NCBI GenBank assembly: GCA_041390105.1
Contig: JAWKQO010000001.1
Span: forward strand, 1,428,001-1,492,000
From: Gemmatimonadota bacterium
Lineage (GTDB): Bacteria > Gemmatimonadota > Gemmatimonadetes > Longimicrobiales > Gaopeijiaceae
Length of the DNA: 64,000 bases
Direction: 5' to 3'
The notes below the pieces were generated by a model. The model had not been told where the DNA came from. It worked only from the letters and a program-made list of their open reading frames with translations, and did not search any database. Shown here piece after piece: positions 12,235 through 20,433 of the stretch; within the stretch, counting starts at the first letter, position 1, and each line of letters opens with the position of its first letter. The translations under genes and the position numbers were made by a program.

Positions 12235-13086
12235 TCAAGCGCGCTCAGTGGAAGCGTGCGGAGCGCCGCGCAGGCGCAGGGCCCCCAGGAGGCCTGCTAC
12301 GACGAGCCCGATGCTGATCATCTGCGCGAGCGTAAAGGGACCGAAGAAGCGGTCGTCCTTGATCCGGAAGATCTCGACTACGAAGCGCTCGATGCCCGCG
12401 AGCGACAACCAGGTCATGAACAACCAGCCCGGCTTGTGGGCGTGCCGACGGATCCGCCACAGGAACGCGAAGATCAGCAGCGACATGCCGACCTCGTACA
12501 GCTGTGTGGGGTGCACGGGGACGACGTTGCCGAAACGCTGCACGAGTGCAGGATCGACCTGCACGCCGAAGGTGCGCTCGATCGCGTCGACGGTTGTGGG
12601 CGGCGACCCCTCAGGAAAGCGGACCCCCACCCAGGAGTCCGTGGGCCGTCCGTAGTCGTCACCGACCAGGAAGCAGCCGACGCGACCCACCGCATAGGCC
12701 AACGCCAGCGGGGCCGCGGTCAGGTCCGCGATGCGGGGTACCGGCAATCCCAGGCGGCGCACGTGCAGAGCCACGAGGAGAGTGGCCAGGATGAAGCCAC
12801 CGTACCACACCAACCCGCCCCGCGAGAACAGGAAGCGTGGATCGGCCAGGACCAGGTCGAAGTTGAGCAGCACGTAGTAGAGCTTCGCGCCCAGGATACC
12901 ACCGACCACCGCAGAGAAGAGCAGGTCCCAGGTGTGGTCTGGATTGAAGCCGGCCCGCGCCATCTCCTTCCGGTGCAGCCAAGCAGCCGTGAGGAACGAG
13001 AGGAACATCATCACGCCGAACGTGGTGATGGGCTCCCCGCCCAGGATCGGAATCCACTCCGGAAAGCGGAAGAGGATCGGAAACAC
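12235..13086 (-). CDS. lgt: Prolipoprotein diacylglyceryl transferase
   Basis: Lgt transfers diacylglycerol from phosphatidylglycerol to the lipobox cysteine of prelipoproteins in the inner membrane. The 283-residue product has about seven membrane segments, the Lgt signature region at GRVGCFLVGDDYG (near residue 145) and the conserved HPTQLYE motif (near residue 205). The signature normally reads GRxGNFxNxExxG; here the asparagine after glycine is cysteine and the glutamate is aspartate, a variant to note. Several lipobox proteins in the window are expected substrates. The start is GTG at 13086, eight bases after the tsaD stop. Length is typical. Confidence 0.9.
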   Translation of the reverse strand: MFPILFRFPEWIPILGGEPITTFGVMMFLSFLTAAWLHRKEMARAGFNPDHTWDLLFSAVVGGILGAKLYYVLLNFDLVLADPRFLFSRGGLVWYGGFILATLLVALHVRRLGLPVPRIADLTAAPLALAYAVGRVGCFLVGDDYGRPTDSWVGVRFPEGSPPTTVDAIERTFGVQVDPALVQRFGNVVPVHPTQLYEVGMSLLIFAFLWRIRRHAHKPGWLFMTWLSLAGIERFVVEIFRIKDDRFFGPFTLAQMISIGLVVAGLLGALRLRGAPHASTERA

Positions 13087-13094
13087 GAGCGGCC

Positions 13095-14156
13095 TCAGCG
13101 GCTGGGGTTGGGACTGGCCGCGCGCAAACCGGGAAACGGCAGCGCGGCGTCGGCGGAAACAGGGACCGCGGCGCCATCGCGAGTCCAGCGGAACAAAGCG
13201 GCGCGCGCCACCATCGCCCCGTTGTCGAGGGACAGCCGCAGCGAAGCCGTGTGCACGCTCGCGTTGGGGGCCAGCGCTGCGGCGAGGCGTTGGCGCAGGC
13301 GCGTGTTGGCCGACACACCACCCCCCAGGAGCACGCGTGGAGCGCCGGTCTCCGCAACGGCGCGTCTCGTCTTGGCGACCAGTACGTCGACCACGGCTTC
13401 CTGAAACGAAGCGGCGATATGGGGGCGCTCACCATCGAGGCGACCGGTCGCATCCAGGTCCGCCACCAGTTGGGCGGCAGACGTCTTCAACCCCGAGAAG
13501 GACAGATCGTAGTAGTCGTCGTCCCCAGGCGCCTGGTCGCTTCGCACCATCGGCCGCGGCAGCGGATGCCGCGAGGGATCCCCTTCCCGGGCCAGTCGCT
13601 CCAACGCGGCCCCGCCCGGATACCCCAGGCCCAGGATCTTGGCCACTTTGTCGAACGCCTCTCCCGCAGCGTCGTCCCGCGTCGAACCCAGCAGCACGTA
13701 GCGACCCCACTCCTCCGCGTACAGCAGCAGGGTATGACCACCGGAAACCAGGAGTCCGACGAAAGGAGGCCTCGCCTCCGCATCGTCGAGCGCCACGCCA
13801 AAAAGATGGGCTTCCATGTGGTGCACCGGGATCAAGGGAATCCCCAGCGCCACAGAGGCAGCGCGGGCCCAGGTCACGCCCACCAGAAGAGCGCCGATCA
13901 AGCCGGGGCCCGACGTGACCCCGATGGCGTCCAGATCCGTGAACCCGATGCCGGCCTGGACCAAGGCGGCGTCGACCACGTCGTCGATCTTGGCCAGATG
14001 CGCACGCGCAGCCACCTCCGGAACCACTCCTCCATAGAGGGCGTGTTGATCCTGGCTGTGGATGACCAGCGCAGCCAGCGTCTCGGGGCCCCGCACGATG
14101 CCCACCGACGTCTCGTCGCAGCTGGTTTCGATGCCCATGACCCAGAGGTCGCTCAC
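13095..14156 (-). CDS. tsaD: tRNA threonylcarbamoyladenosine transferase TsaD
   Basis: TsaD (Kae1/Gcp family) transfers the threonylcarbamoyl group to A37 of ANN-reading tRNAs, acting with TsaB and TsaE. The 353-residue product has the ASKHA ATP-binding elements GIETSCDET at the N-terminus, the metal-binding HHMEAHLFG motif near residue 113, SGGHTLL near 140 and LLGGGVSANTRLR near 290. The GTG start at 14156 overlaps the stop of the YbbR gene (GTGA), which suggests translational coupling; an ATG six codons further in is an alternative. The end of the protein is somewhat extended and proline-rich. tsaB and tsaE are not in the window. Confidence 0.95.
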   Translation of the reverse strand: MSDLWVMGIETSCDETSVGIVRGPETLAALVIHSQDQHALYGGVVPEVAARAHLAKIDDVVDAALVQAGIGFTDLDAIGVTSGPGLIGALLVGVTWARAASVALGIPLIPVHHMEAHLFGVALDDAEARPPFVGLLVSGGHTLLLYAEEWGRYVLLGSTRDDAAGEAFDKVAKILGLGYPGGAALERLAREGDPSRHPLPRPMVRSDQAPGDDDYYDLSFSGLKTSAAQLVADLDATGRLDGERPHIAASFQEAVVDVLVAKTRRAVAETGAPRVLLGGGVSANTRLRQRLAAALAPNASVHTASLRLSLDNGAMVARAALFRWTRDGAAVPVSADAALPFPGLRAASPNPSR

Positions 14157-15085
14157 GGCGCCTCCGGAGGGCGAATGCGCACCCGGGGCGGATCGACCTC
14201 CGCGCGCAGCAACTCTGGCAGTCCCTCGAGCCGGACGGTCCAGAAGGTCGTGTCCACGGCGTCGGCCTGCGGACGGGCCAGTGCCAGCAGCGGCCCCGTG
14301 TCCAGGCGTCCCACCAGGGAGCGGGCCCCGAAGACTCGGATGCTCACCGTGTCCGCCTCCAGTCGCACCGCGCCGACGCGCGGATCGGGTAGGAGCGGGA
14401 TCCCATCGATCCGGCGCTCGACCTCCTCCTCGAGGGTGATCACCACCGTGACCGAGTCCGGCGTGACGGACAGATCACGATGCCCGGTCAGGTCCACGGC
14501 GCGCGTCACGGTGGTGGCGCGACGGTAGTCCCCCAGCGCCAGCGGCTCCAAGGGGATCTCGGTCAGCGCGGCTACGGCGGTGGCCGGCCCACGCAACCGC
14601 ACGCTACGTGGAACCGTGGTCAGCGGTGCTGAAAGAGCCAGCCCTTCGGGCGGGCCCCCGAGGGCCCGCACGGTGACCGGAACGGAACGCGACTCCATGG
14701 GCTCGAAGCTCAAACGCAGTGCCGGCGGCTGAACCTCCCGCACGCTCCCTGCCAGGCGACCCCCCAGCCGAATCCAGTCGCGCTCGATCGCGACCGTGGT
14801 ATCGGCCCCCGAAACGGCCTCGATGGGAATGACGATGCTCGGGTTGCTGCCGGCCAGTCGGAGGAGATCGCGGGTGGCCCCCTCGAAGTGCAAGGTCACC
14901 GGCCCCGGCAGTGGAGTGCGCACGGCCCAGTTGCGGTCGGTCAGCTCGACCGTCACCGGGACGTTCTCGAGGGTTCGAGTGGCGGGCGAGTCGATGCGTA
15001 CGGCAATCCAGAGCAGCAGGGCGAGGCCGAGCGCGGCTGCCTTCAGCGCCCCGTTCTTCGCCAATACCTCCTGCAACCGACTCAC
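14153..15085 (-). CDS. YbbR/CdaR-like domain protein
   Basis: The 310-residue product has one N-terminal membrane helix (ALKAAALGLALLLWIAV, about residues 13-29) and an extracytoplasmic part built of three or so YbbR-type beta-repeats (for example NVPVTVEL, RSVPVTVRAL, RRIDGIPLL). YbbR proteins such as CdaR bind and modulate the diadenylate cyclase CdaA in Firmicutes, and the two genes are usually adjacent. No diadenylate cyclase is visible here, so the partner is unknown. It starts with ATG, 28 bases after the tlpA stop, and its stop overlaps the tsaD start. Confidence 0.75.
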   Translation of the reverse strand: MSRLQEVLAKNGALKAAALGLALLLWIAVRIDSPATRTLENVPVTVELTDRNWAVRTPLPGPVTLHFEGATRDLLRLAGSNPSIVIPIEAVSGADTTVAIERDWIRLGGRLAGSVREVQPPALRLSFEPMESRSVPVTVRALGGPPEGLALSAPLTTVPRSVRLRGPATAVAALTEIPLEPLALGDYRRATTVTRAVDLTGHRDLSVTPDSVTVVITLEEEVERRIDGIPLLPDPRVGAVRLEADTVSIRVFGARSLVGRLDTGPLLALARPQADAVDTTFWTVRLEGLPELLRAEVDPPRVRIRPPEAP

Positions 15086-15112
15086 GTCAGGAAGGGGCTC
15101 CGGCCGCGCGGA

Positions 15113-15661
15113 TCACGGAGTCAGCATCCGCTCGATCTGTTCGCGGTACGCGAGCTGATCCCAGTTGGTCCCGCCCGCCACCTTGCGTCGGATCACGCCA
15201 TCCGGCCCCACCAGGAAGGACTCGGGCAGACCTGTGGTCTGATACTCCCGTTGGATCTCGCCAGCCGGGTTCAGCAGGATCGGGAACGTGAGACCCAACT
15301 CACTCACGAACGCGGGCACGTCGCCGCCCGGCCGTCCGCCCACATCGACCTCGCCGAACCTGGCGTCGACGTTGACCGCCAGGATCTCGAAGGGCCGATC
15401 CTTCATCTCCTCGTACAGGCGCTGCATCGACGGCATCTCCGACCGGCAGGGAGCACACCAGGTCGCCCACAGGTTCACCAGCACCACCTTGCCGCGGTAG
15501 TCGGCCAGATCGAGCGTGTCCCCCTCGAGAGAGGGATAGGCGAAGGTCGGCGCAGCCACGCCCGGGCCCACCGGGCGAAACTTGTCGCGGCTGATCCAGG
15601 CGGCGGCGATCAACGCCAACGCGGTCCCGGCAGCGATCATGTACACGCGTGACGGCCGCAT
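15113..15661 (-). CDS. TlpA/ResA-like membrane-anchored thioredoxin
   Basis: The 182-residue product has an N-terminal membrane anchor (residues 7-23) followed by a periplasmic thioredoxin/AhpC-TSA fold. The redox motif is WCAPC in LWATWCAPCRSEMPSM, and the cis-proline region TTGLPESFLVG is present. Proteins of this type keep periplasmic cysteines reduced, often for cytochrome c maturation. No cytochrome maturation gene is nearby, so the substrate is unknown. Its ATG overlaps the stop of the PASTA gene by one base (TGATG), suggesting coupled translation. Confidence 0.85.
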   Translation of the reverse strand: MRPSRVYMIAAGTALALIAAAWISRDKFRPVGPGVAAPTFAYPSLEGDTLDLADYRGKVVLVNLWATWCAPCRSEMPSMQRLYEEMKDRPFEILAVNVDARFGEVDVGGRPGGDVPAFVSELGLTFPILLNPAGEIQREYQTTGLPESFLVGPDGVIRRKVAGGTNWDQLAYREQIERMLTP

Positions 15662-16506
15662 CAGCTCCCCCCTCCTTCGCGAGCGCGCCGGCCCACCACC
15701 AAGCGGACCGTGGATCCCTCTTCGATCTGGCGCCCGGGCGCCGGTTCCTGCTCGATCACCTTTCCTTGATCCAATCCGAAGCGGAAGCGGACCTCGACGT
15801 CTCCGACCCGCAGACCAAGCGCCTCCAGCTGCTCGGTGGCCTCCTCCTCGCTCAGGCCGATCAACCTCGGCATGGCGACGAGTGGGGGCCCCAGACTCAC
15901 CTGCACCCCGATGGTCGCAGGTAGTTCGACCAGGTCCCCCGCTTCAGGCACCAGCCCCACCACCGTGCCGCGGGGCGCCGACGCCTCCACGCTGTCCAGC
16001 GCCAACGTGAAGCCCGACGCCTCCAGCAACGCGACGGCTTGGTCGAGCGGCGCCCCCACCAGCTCCGGCACGCGGATCTCCTGCCGGCCACTGCTCACGG
16101 ACAGCCGGACGGCCGAGCCCGGCAGCGCTCGCTGGCCGGGCAGCGGGCTCTGTCCGAACACACCGCCGATATCGACCCCCGGATGCTTGACGGAGTCGAC
16201 CTCGCCGACGACCAGGCCTATGCCTTCAAGGCGAGCCGCGACCTCCGAGAGCTCCTCCCCACTCAGATCGGGTACGGTGATCAGATTCTCGGGCGCCGGG
16301 GCAGCCGGAAACACCACGCGGGTGGAGAACAGATAACCGACCAGAAGCCCGACGAGGCCGAGCACCGCCGCGCGTCCCCAGCCGCTGCCGCTTACGCCAG
16401 AGAGCCAGCGGCGCACGTCGGCGTTCCCCGAGCGCGGCCGACGACGAGGCCCGATCACGCTCGACTGCGCTTCTTTGCTCTGATTTCCTGGGCTGATCGG
16501 CTTCAT
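15661..16506 (-). CDS. Membrane-anchored protein with three PASTA domains
   Basis: The 281-residue product has a short basic cytoplasmic N-terminus, one membrane helix (about residues 48-66) and three successive PASTA domains of about 67 residues, recognised by openings such as ITVPDLSGEE, IRVPELVGAP and VAMPRLIGLS and by the recurring PAPG/PLPG turns. PASTA modules bind peptidoglycan or unlinked muropeptides and are usually the sensor part of Ser/Thr kinases or penicillin-binding proteins. No kinase or transpeptidase domain is fused here, so it is a stand-alone PASTA protein. Its ATG overlaps the rsmB stop (ATGA). In other genomes PASTA-containing proteins often follow rsmB. Confidence 0.82.
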   Translation of the reverse strand: MKPISPGNQSKEAQSSVIGPRRRPRSGNADVRRWLSGVSGSGWGRAAVLGLVGLLVGYLFSTRVVFPAAPAPENLITVPDLSGEELSEVAARLEGIGLVVGEVDSVKHPGVDIGGVFGQSPLPGQRALPGSAVRLSVSSGRQEIRVPELVGAPLDQAVALLEASGFTLALDSVEASAPRGTVVGLVPEAGDLVELPATIGVQVSLGPPLVAMPRLIGLSEEEATEQLEALGLRVGDVEVRFRFGLDQGKVIEQEPAPGRQIEEGSTVRLVVGRRAREGGGS

Positions 16507-17765
16507 GAATCCCGTCTGAGGCGAGCGGCGAAGGCGCCGTCGTAGCCGCTCTGCTGCGGCAGGACCGTAAGGCGGCCTCGTTCGTCCAGGAACCGCGGGT
16601 CCATGGTCCGCGGCGCCTCCAACCTAAAGTCCGGACGGCGGCTCAGAAACCGCTCGACCTGCTCCTGGTTCTCCTCCGGCTCCAGGCTGCAGGTGGCATA
16701 CACCAGAAGGCCCCCGGGGGGTACCAGGGGCGCCGCACCGTCGAGGAGCCTCTCCTGGACCCCGGCCATGGCTCGAATGTCTTTCGGTCTGAGGCGCCAG
16801 CGTCCATCGGGGTGACGCCGCAAGGTTCCGGTCCCGGTGCAGGGGGCGTCGAGCAGCACCACCGGGGCTTTTCGCAAAGGCGGGCGGCCGGCATCGGCGA
16901 CCATCAGCGTCACCCCGAGCCCCAGACGTCGCACGCTCGCGGCCAGGAGGTGCAGGCGCGACTCCGAGGCATCGGCAGCGACCACTCGCAGCCCGCGCGC
17001 CGCGAGTCCCAGGGCCTTGCCCCCCGGCGCGGCGCACAGGTCGGCGACGAAGGCCCCGTCTCCAGGGTCGATCATCCCGACCACCAGCGACGCCCCTGGA
17101 TCCTGCACGAAGGCGTGGACGCGCGGGAGCAGGGTCCGCAGCCGCGTTCCTGCGGGCAGGCGGACGGAGCCGACCCCCTCCTCCAATGCAGCTCCGACGA
17201 CGCCCTCGGTTTCGAGCGCGGAACGCAGGCGGTGCGGATCGCCATCCGCAGGGACCAGAAAGACGGGGGGCTGACGGTTGTTCGACTCCACGAGGGCGCG
17301 CACATCACCTGGCGTCCACTGGCGGAGCCAGCGTTCCACCAACCACCTGGGGTGCGAGCCCCACGACGACAGATGACCGAGGGGGTCGGCCTCGAACGCC
17401 GGAAAGGCATCCGGGTCGTGGGAAAGGGCTTCGGCACGGCGAAGGACCGCGTTGGTGAGGCGGGCGGCGCCCTCACCCACCACGTCACGGGCCAGCTCCA
17501 CCCCCTGGGAGATCCCAGCGTAGGTGGGCGTGCCCAACGACAGCACCTCGTAGAGGCCCGCGCGCAGGATCGCCCGTACCGGCGCATCCAACTCGGCCAG
17601 CGGGCGACTGGAAACCACGCCCAGCAGGTGGTCGAGGCGGCCGCGCATGCGCTGGACCCCGTACACGACCTGGTGGACCCAGGGGCGGATCTCGGGAGCC
17701 AGCGCCTCCGTCTCGAACACACGGTCGGCGCGCCGCCCGCGCTCGATGGCGAGGAGGACCTGCAC
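16503..17765 (-). CDS. rsmB: 16S rRNA m5C967 methyltransferase RsmB-like
   Basis: RsmB uses SAM to make 5-methylcytosine in 16S rRNA. The 420-residue product has the N-terminal NusB-like helical RNA-binding domain (about residues 1-120) and the Rossmann methyltransferase domain with LCAAPGGKA, the general-acid cysteine motif DAPCTGTGTLRRHPDGRWR and the catalytic YATCSLEPEENQ. The coordinates use the first standard start (GTG at 17765). The homologous N-terminus seems to begin about ten residues earlier (ATEERRAVVQVLL), and a CTG at 17808-17810 that overlaps the thiG stop as CTGA, eight bases after AGGGG, may be the true start, giving 435 residues. The gene follows fmt-thiESG and overlaps the PASTA gene. 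Confidence 0.92.
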   Translation of the reverse strand: MQVLLAIERGRRADRVFETEALAPEIRPWVHQVVYGVQRMRGRLDHLLGVVSSRPLAELDAPVRAILRAGLYEVLSLGTPTYAGISQGVELARDVVGEGAARLTNAVLRRAEALSHDPDAFPAFEADPLGHLSSWGSHPRWLVERWLRQWTPGDVRALVESNNRQPPVFLVPADGDPHRLRSALETEGVVGAALEEGVGSVRLPAGTRLRTLLPRVHAFVQDPGASLVVGMIDPGDGAFVADLCAAPGGKALGLAARGLRVVAADASESRLHLLAASVRRLGLGVTLMVADAGRPPLRKAPVVLLDAPCTGTGTLRRHPDGRWRLRPKDIRAMAGVQERLLDGAAPLVPPGGLLVYATCSLEPEENQEQVERFLSRRPDFRLEAPRTMDPRFLDERGRLTVLPQQSGYDGAFAARLRRDS

Positions 17766-17806
17766 GACCGCGCGGCGCTCCTCCGTCGCGCGGCCGACCC
17801 GGCCGC

Positions 17807-18622
17807 TCAGTCGAGCATCCCCTGTGACGGCGAGGACGGAACCGCGATCTCGCGGGAAGGCATGCGCCCCGCCAGGTAGGCGAGGCGCCCCGCCCGCACA
17901 GCCAGCTTCATGGCCTCGGCCATCGCCGGCGGATGCACGGCCTTGGCAATCGCCGTGTTCATGAGCACGCCATCGACGCCCTGCTCCATCGTCACGCAGG
18001 CGTCCGAGGCGGTTCCCACCCCGGCGTCCACGATGATGGGAACGGAGCAGCGGCGCTTGATCTCGCGGATGAAGAACGGGTTGACCACTCCCAGACCCGA
18101 TCCGATGGGACTGGCCAGGGGCATGACCGAGACACAGCCCGCATCCTCCAGCCTCAGGGCCATGATCAAGTCGTCATTGGTGTAGGCCATCACCTGGAAT
18201 CCCTCCGCCACCAGCGTCCGCGCGGCCTCCAGCGTGGCCACCGTGTCCGGCAGCAGAGTGGTCTGGTCTCCGATCACCTCGAGCTTGACGAAGTCACCGA
18301 GCCCGGCTGCACGGCCCAAACGCGCGTAGCGCACGGCCTCTTCCGCCGTGAAGCACCCCGCAGTGTTGGGGAGCAGAAAGAACTCGGAGGGATCGAGATG
18401 ATGGAGGATGCCCTCCTCCTGCGAGCGATCCAGGTCCACCCGCCGCACGGCCACGGTCACCATCTCCGCGCCACTGGCGCGCAGTGCCCGTACCATGGTC
18501 GCGTTGTCCGAGTACTTGCCCGTCCCCACGATCAGCCGGCTACGGAAGGTCCGGTCACCGATCACGAAGACGTCGTCGGACGCGACTGCTGTCTCCAGGT
18601 CCTTCTGCATCGTCTTTGTCAT
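17807..18622 (-). CDS. thiG: Thiazole synthase ThiG
   Basis: ThiG condenses 1-deoxy-D-xylulose 5-phosphate, dehydroglycine and the ThiS thiocarboxylate to form the thiazole phosphate of thiamine. The 271-residue TIM-barrel product contains the Schiff-base lysine in FVKLEVI (Lys113), the GTGKY motif near residue 34, NTAGC near 86, and the phosphate-binding VDAGVGTASDA and GVLMNTAIAKA motifs. The ATG overlaps the thiS stop (ATGA), fitting the known ThiS-ThiG complex. Length is close to normal. The glycine oxidase/ThiH, ThiF and ThiC needed for the full pathway are not in this window. Confidence 0.95.
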   Translation of the reverse strand: MTKTMQKDLETAVASDDVFVIGDRTFRSRLIVGTGKYSDNATMVRALRASGAEMVTVAVRRVDLDRSQEEGILHHLDPSEFFLLPNTAGCFTAEEAVRYARLGRAAGLGDFVKLEVIGDQTTLLPDTVATLEAARTLVAEGFQVMAYTNDDLIMALRLEDAGCVSVMPLASPIGSGLGVVNPFFIREIKRRCSVPIIVDAGVGTASDACVTMEQGVDGVLMNTAIAKAVHPPAMAEAMKLAVRAGRLAYLAGRMPSREIAVPSSPSQGMLD

Positions 18623-18840
18623 CCTCCCCCAACGAAGTGCACCAGCTCCAGCTCGTCTCCCGACTCGACCGGCTCATCCGTGTACTGGTCGCGTCGGAGA
18701 ATCCGCTTGTTCCGCTCCACGACCACGGTGGCGGGCACCAGATCCAGATGCTCGAGCAGGGCGTGCACGCTCAACCCTGCTGGGACGTTGCGCTCGCTCC
18801 CGTTCAGGCGGACTGGAATCGTCTCGGGTCGTTCAGACAT
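18619..18840 (-). CDS. thiS: Thiamine sulfur-carrier protein ThiS
   Basis: ThiS is a ubiquitin-fold sulfur carrier whose C-terminal glycine becomes a thiocarboxylate that feeds ThiG. This 73-residue product starts MSERPETIPVRLNG, contains the typical LLEHL and VVVERNKRI strands, and ends HFVGGG, with the obligatory C-terminal Gly-Gly. Its start lies inside the last codons of the upstream thiE/tenI gene (8-base overlap), and its stop overlaps the thiG start (ATGA). The gene is too short to be picked out by size alone, but context and C-terminus make the call firm. Confidence 0.93.
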   Translation of the reverse strand: MSERPETIPVRLNGSERNVPAGLSVHALLEHLDLVPATVVVERNKRILRRDQYTDEPVESGDELELVHFVGGG

Positions 18841-19501
18841 TCGTAGGCTCGTTCGGTCGGCGCGCGAGCGCGCCTCGCGCTCCGGCTGTTCCGTCCTCCA
18901 ACGCGCGCAGATAGGCAGCCACGGCGTGCTCCGGGTCGGCGGCGCCCCAAATACCGGTCTGGACCGCGACGCCGGCGGCACCCGCGTCCAACAGTACCGC
19001 GACCCGTTCGGGGGAGATCCCTCCGATCGCGACGAGAGGGCGCGCCTCCAGGGCCGAGATCCGCCGCAGTAGCTCAGGCCCTGCACCGCTTCGCTCCGGA
19101 TGCGAGGCAGTCTCGAAGATGGAGCCCACCAGGAGGAAATCGGCGTCGGCTACGCGTGTCTCGGCGGCTTCTTCCGCCGTGTGCACAGAGGCGCCGATGG
19201 TGGCCGCGGTTCCCAGCAGGCGGCGCGCCGCGGTGGCGTCCAGGGAACCCTGCCCCAGCTGCACTCCGTGTGCGGAAGCCACCCGGGCCACATCCACTCG
19301 ATCATTCACGAGGACCTGCAGTCCCGGTGCGCCGAGCAGCGCGCGTGTCTTTTCCAGGAGGTCGGCCGCAGAGAGCTCCGGGGCTCGCAGGTGCAAGGCG
19401 ATCCGACCGGGCTGGGAGGCCGCGGCCCGGAGCACAGGTTCCAGCGGGACACCGGCCTTCAGCAGGGCCGCACCGGCGATGACGTGCAGCGCGCGGATCA
19501 C
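18833..19501 (-). CDS. ThiE/TenI-family thiamine biosynthesis protein
   Basis: The 222-residue product is a TIM barrel of the thiamine phosphate synthase family, recognised by NDRVDVARVASAHGVQLGQ, GASVHTAEEA, VGSIFETASHP and AIGGISPE. ThiE couples the pyrimidine and thiazole moieties; the related TenI only aromatises the thiazole. Several ThiE catalytic features look altered: the QLRxK motif is HLRAP, LGQ(D/E)D is LGQGS, and GPxFxTxTK reads GSIFETASH, which is closer to TenI. Adjacency to thiS and thiG fits either. The GTG at 19501 overlaps the fmt stop (GTGA); a TTG further upstream gives an N-terminal extension without similarity. Confidence 0.8.
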   Translation of the reverse strand: MIRALHVIAGAALLKAGVPLEPVLRAAASQPGRIALHLRAPELSAADLLEKTRALLGAPGLQVLVNDRVDVARVASAHGVQLGQGSLDATAARRLLGTAATIGASVHTAEEAAETRVADADFLLVGSIFETASHPERSGAGPELLRRISALEARPLVAIGGISPERVAVLLDAGAAGVAVQTGIWGAADPEHAVAAYLRALEDGTAGARGALARRPNEPTNV

Positions 19502-20433
19502 CGCAGGCGCTGACCTGCCTCCGCGCCCCGACCCCGCAACCAATCGCCGACCGGCATGCGCGCCTTTCCGGCCGGCTGCACCTCAGCGAACGCGACGGCG
19601 CCGCTTCCGCAGCGCACGACGAACCCTGCCGTGGAGTCAGCCACCAGCACCGTCCCGGGCGCTTCGTCCGGCACGGCCTCCGCGAGAGGCGTCGGGTCGA
19701 AGAGCTTGAGCGGTTGGCTGTCGAGCTCCGTCCAAGCGCCTGGAAGCGCGTCCATGCCCCGCACGTGACAACCCACCTCGGTCGCGCTACGCGACCAATC
19801 GATGCGGGCGACCTCACGGTTCACCTTGGGAGCGAACGTGGCTCGGCTGTGGTCCTGCTCCTGCTCGACGGCCTGTCCCGCCTCGAGCAAGGCAAGGGCT
19901 TCCACGAGCAGCTCCGCGCCCAGCTCCGCCAGGCGCGCACCCAGCGCCGCTGCCGTGTCACGCGCTCCGATGGGCTCTTCCGCCTGCAGAAGGATGGGGC
20001 CGGCATCCATCTCCGGGACCATCCGCATGATCGTGACGCCGGTGCGGTCGTGGCCGCGGGCGATCGCCCAGTTGATGGGGGCGGCCCCGCGCAGCTCTGG
20101 CAGCAGGGACGCGTGCACGTTCAGCGAGCCCTGGGGAGGGAGATCGAGTACCTCGGGCCTGAGGATGTGGCCGTACGCGACGACCACTGAGACTTCGGGG
20201 GCCAGATCCCGCACGTCGGTCAGGAAGTCCTCTCCGCGCGGACGCTCCGGCGTGAGCACGCGGTAGCCCTCCTGTTCCGCCCATCGCTTCACGGGCGACG
20301 GGGTCAGGCGTCGTCCCCGTCCGGCGGGCCGGTCGGGTTGCGTCACCACCCCTGCGATGTGGTGTCCCTCGCTCTCCAGGGCGAGGAGGGAGGCGAGCGC
20401 GAACTCGGGAGTGCCCCAGAAGAGGACCCTCAT
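19498..20433 (-). CDS. fmt: Methionyl-tRNA formyltransferase
   Basis: Fmt formylates initiator Met-tRNA using 10-formyltetrahydrofolate. The 311-residue product opens with MRVLFWGTPEFA, has the formyl-transfer motif NVHASLLPELRGAAPINWA with the catalytic Asn and His, and the MDAGPILLQ motif. A C-terminal OB-like tRNA-binding domain follows from about residue 205. The ATG overlaps the def stop (ATGA); an in-frame extension into def is antisense-like and was dropped. def-fmt-rsmB is a widely conserved order, here interrupted by the three thi genes. Confidence 0.96.
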   Translation of the reverse strand: MRVLFWGTPEFALASLLALESEGHHIAGVVTQPDRPAGRGRRLTPSPVKRWAEQEGYRVLTPERPRGEDFLTDVRDLAPEVSVVVAYGHILRPEVLDLPPQGSLNVHASLLPELRGAAPINWAIARGHDRTGVTIMRMVPEMDAGPILLQAEEPIGARDTAAALGARLAELGAELLVEALALLEAGQAVEQEQDHSRATFAPKVNREVARIDWSRSATEVGCHVRGMDALPGAWTELDSQPLKLFDPTPLAEAVPDEAPGTVLVADSTAGFVVRCGSGAVAFAEVQPAGKARMPVGDWLRGRGAEAGQRLR

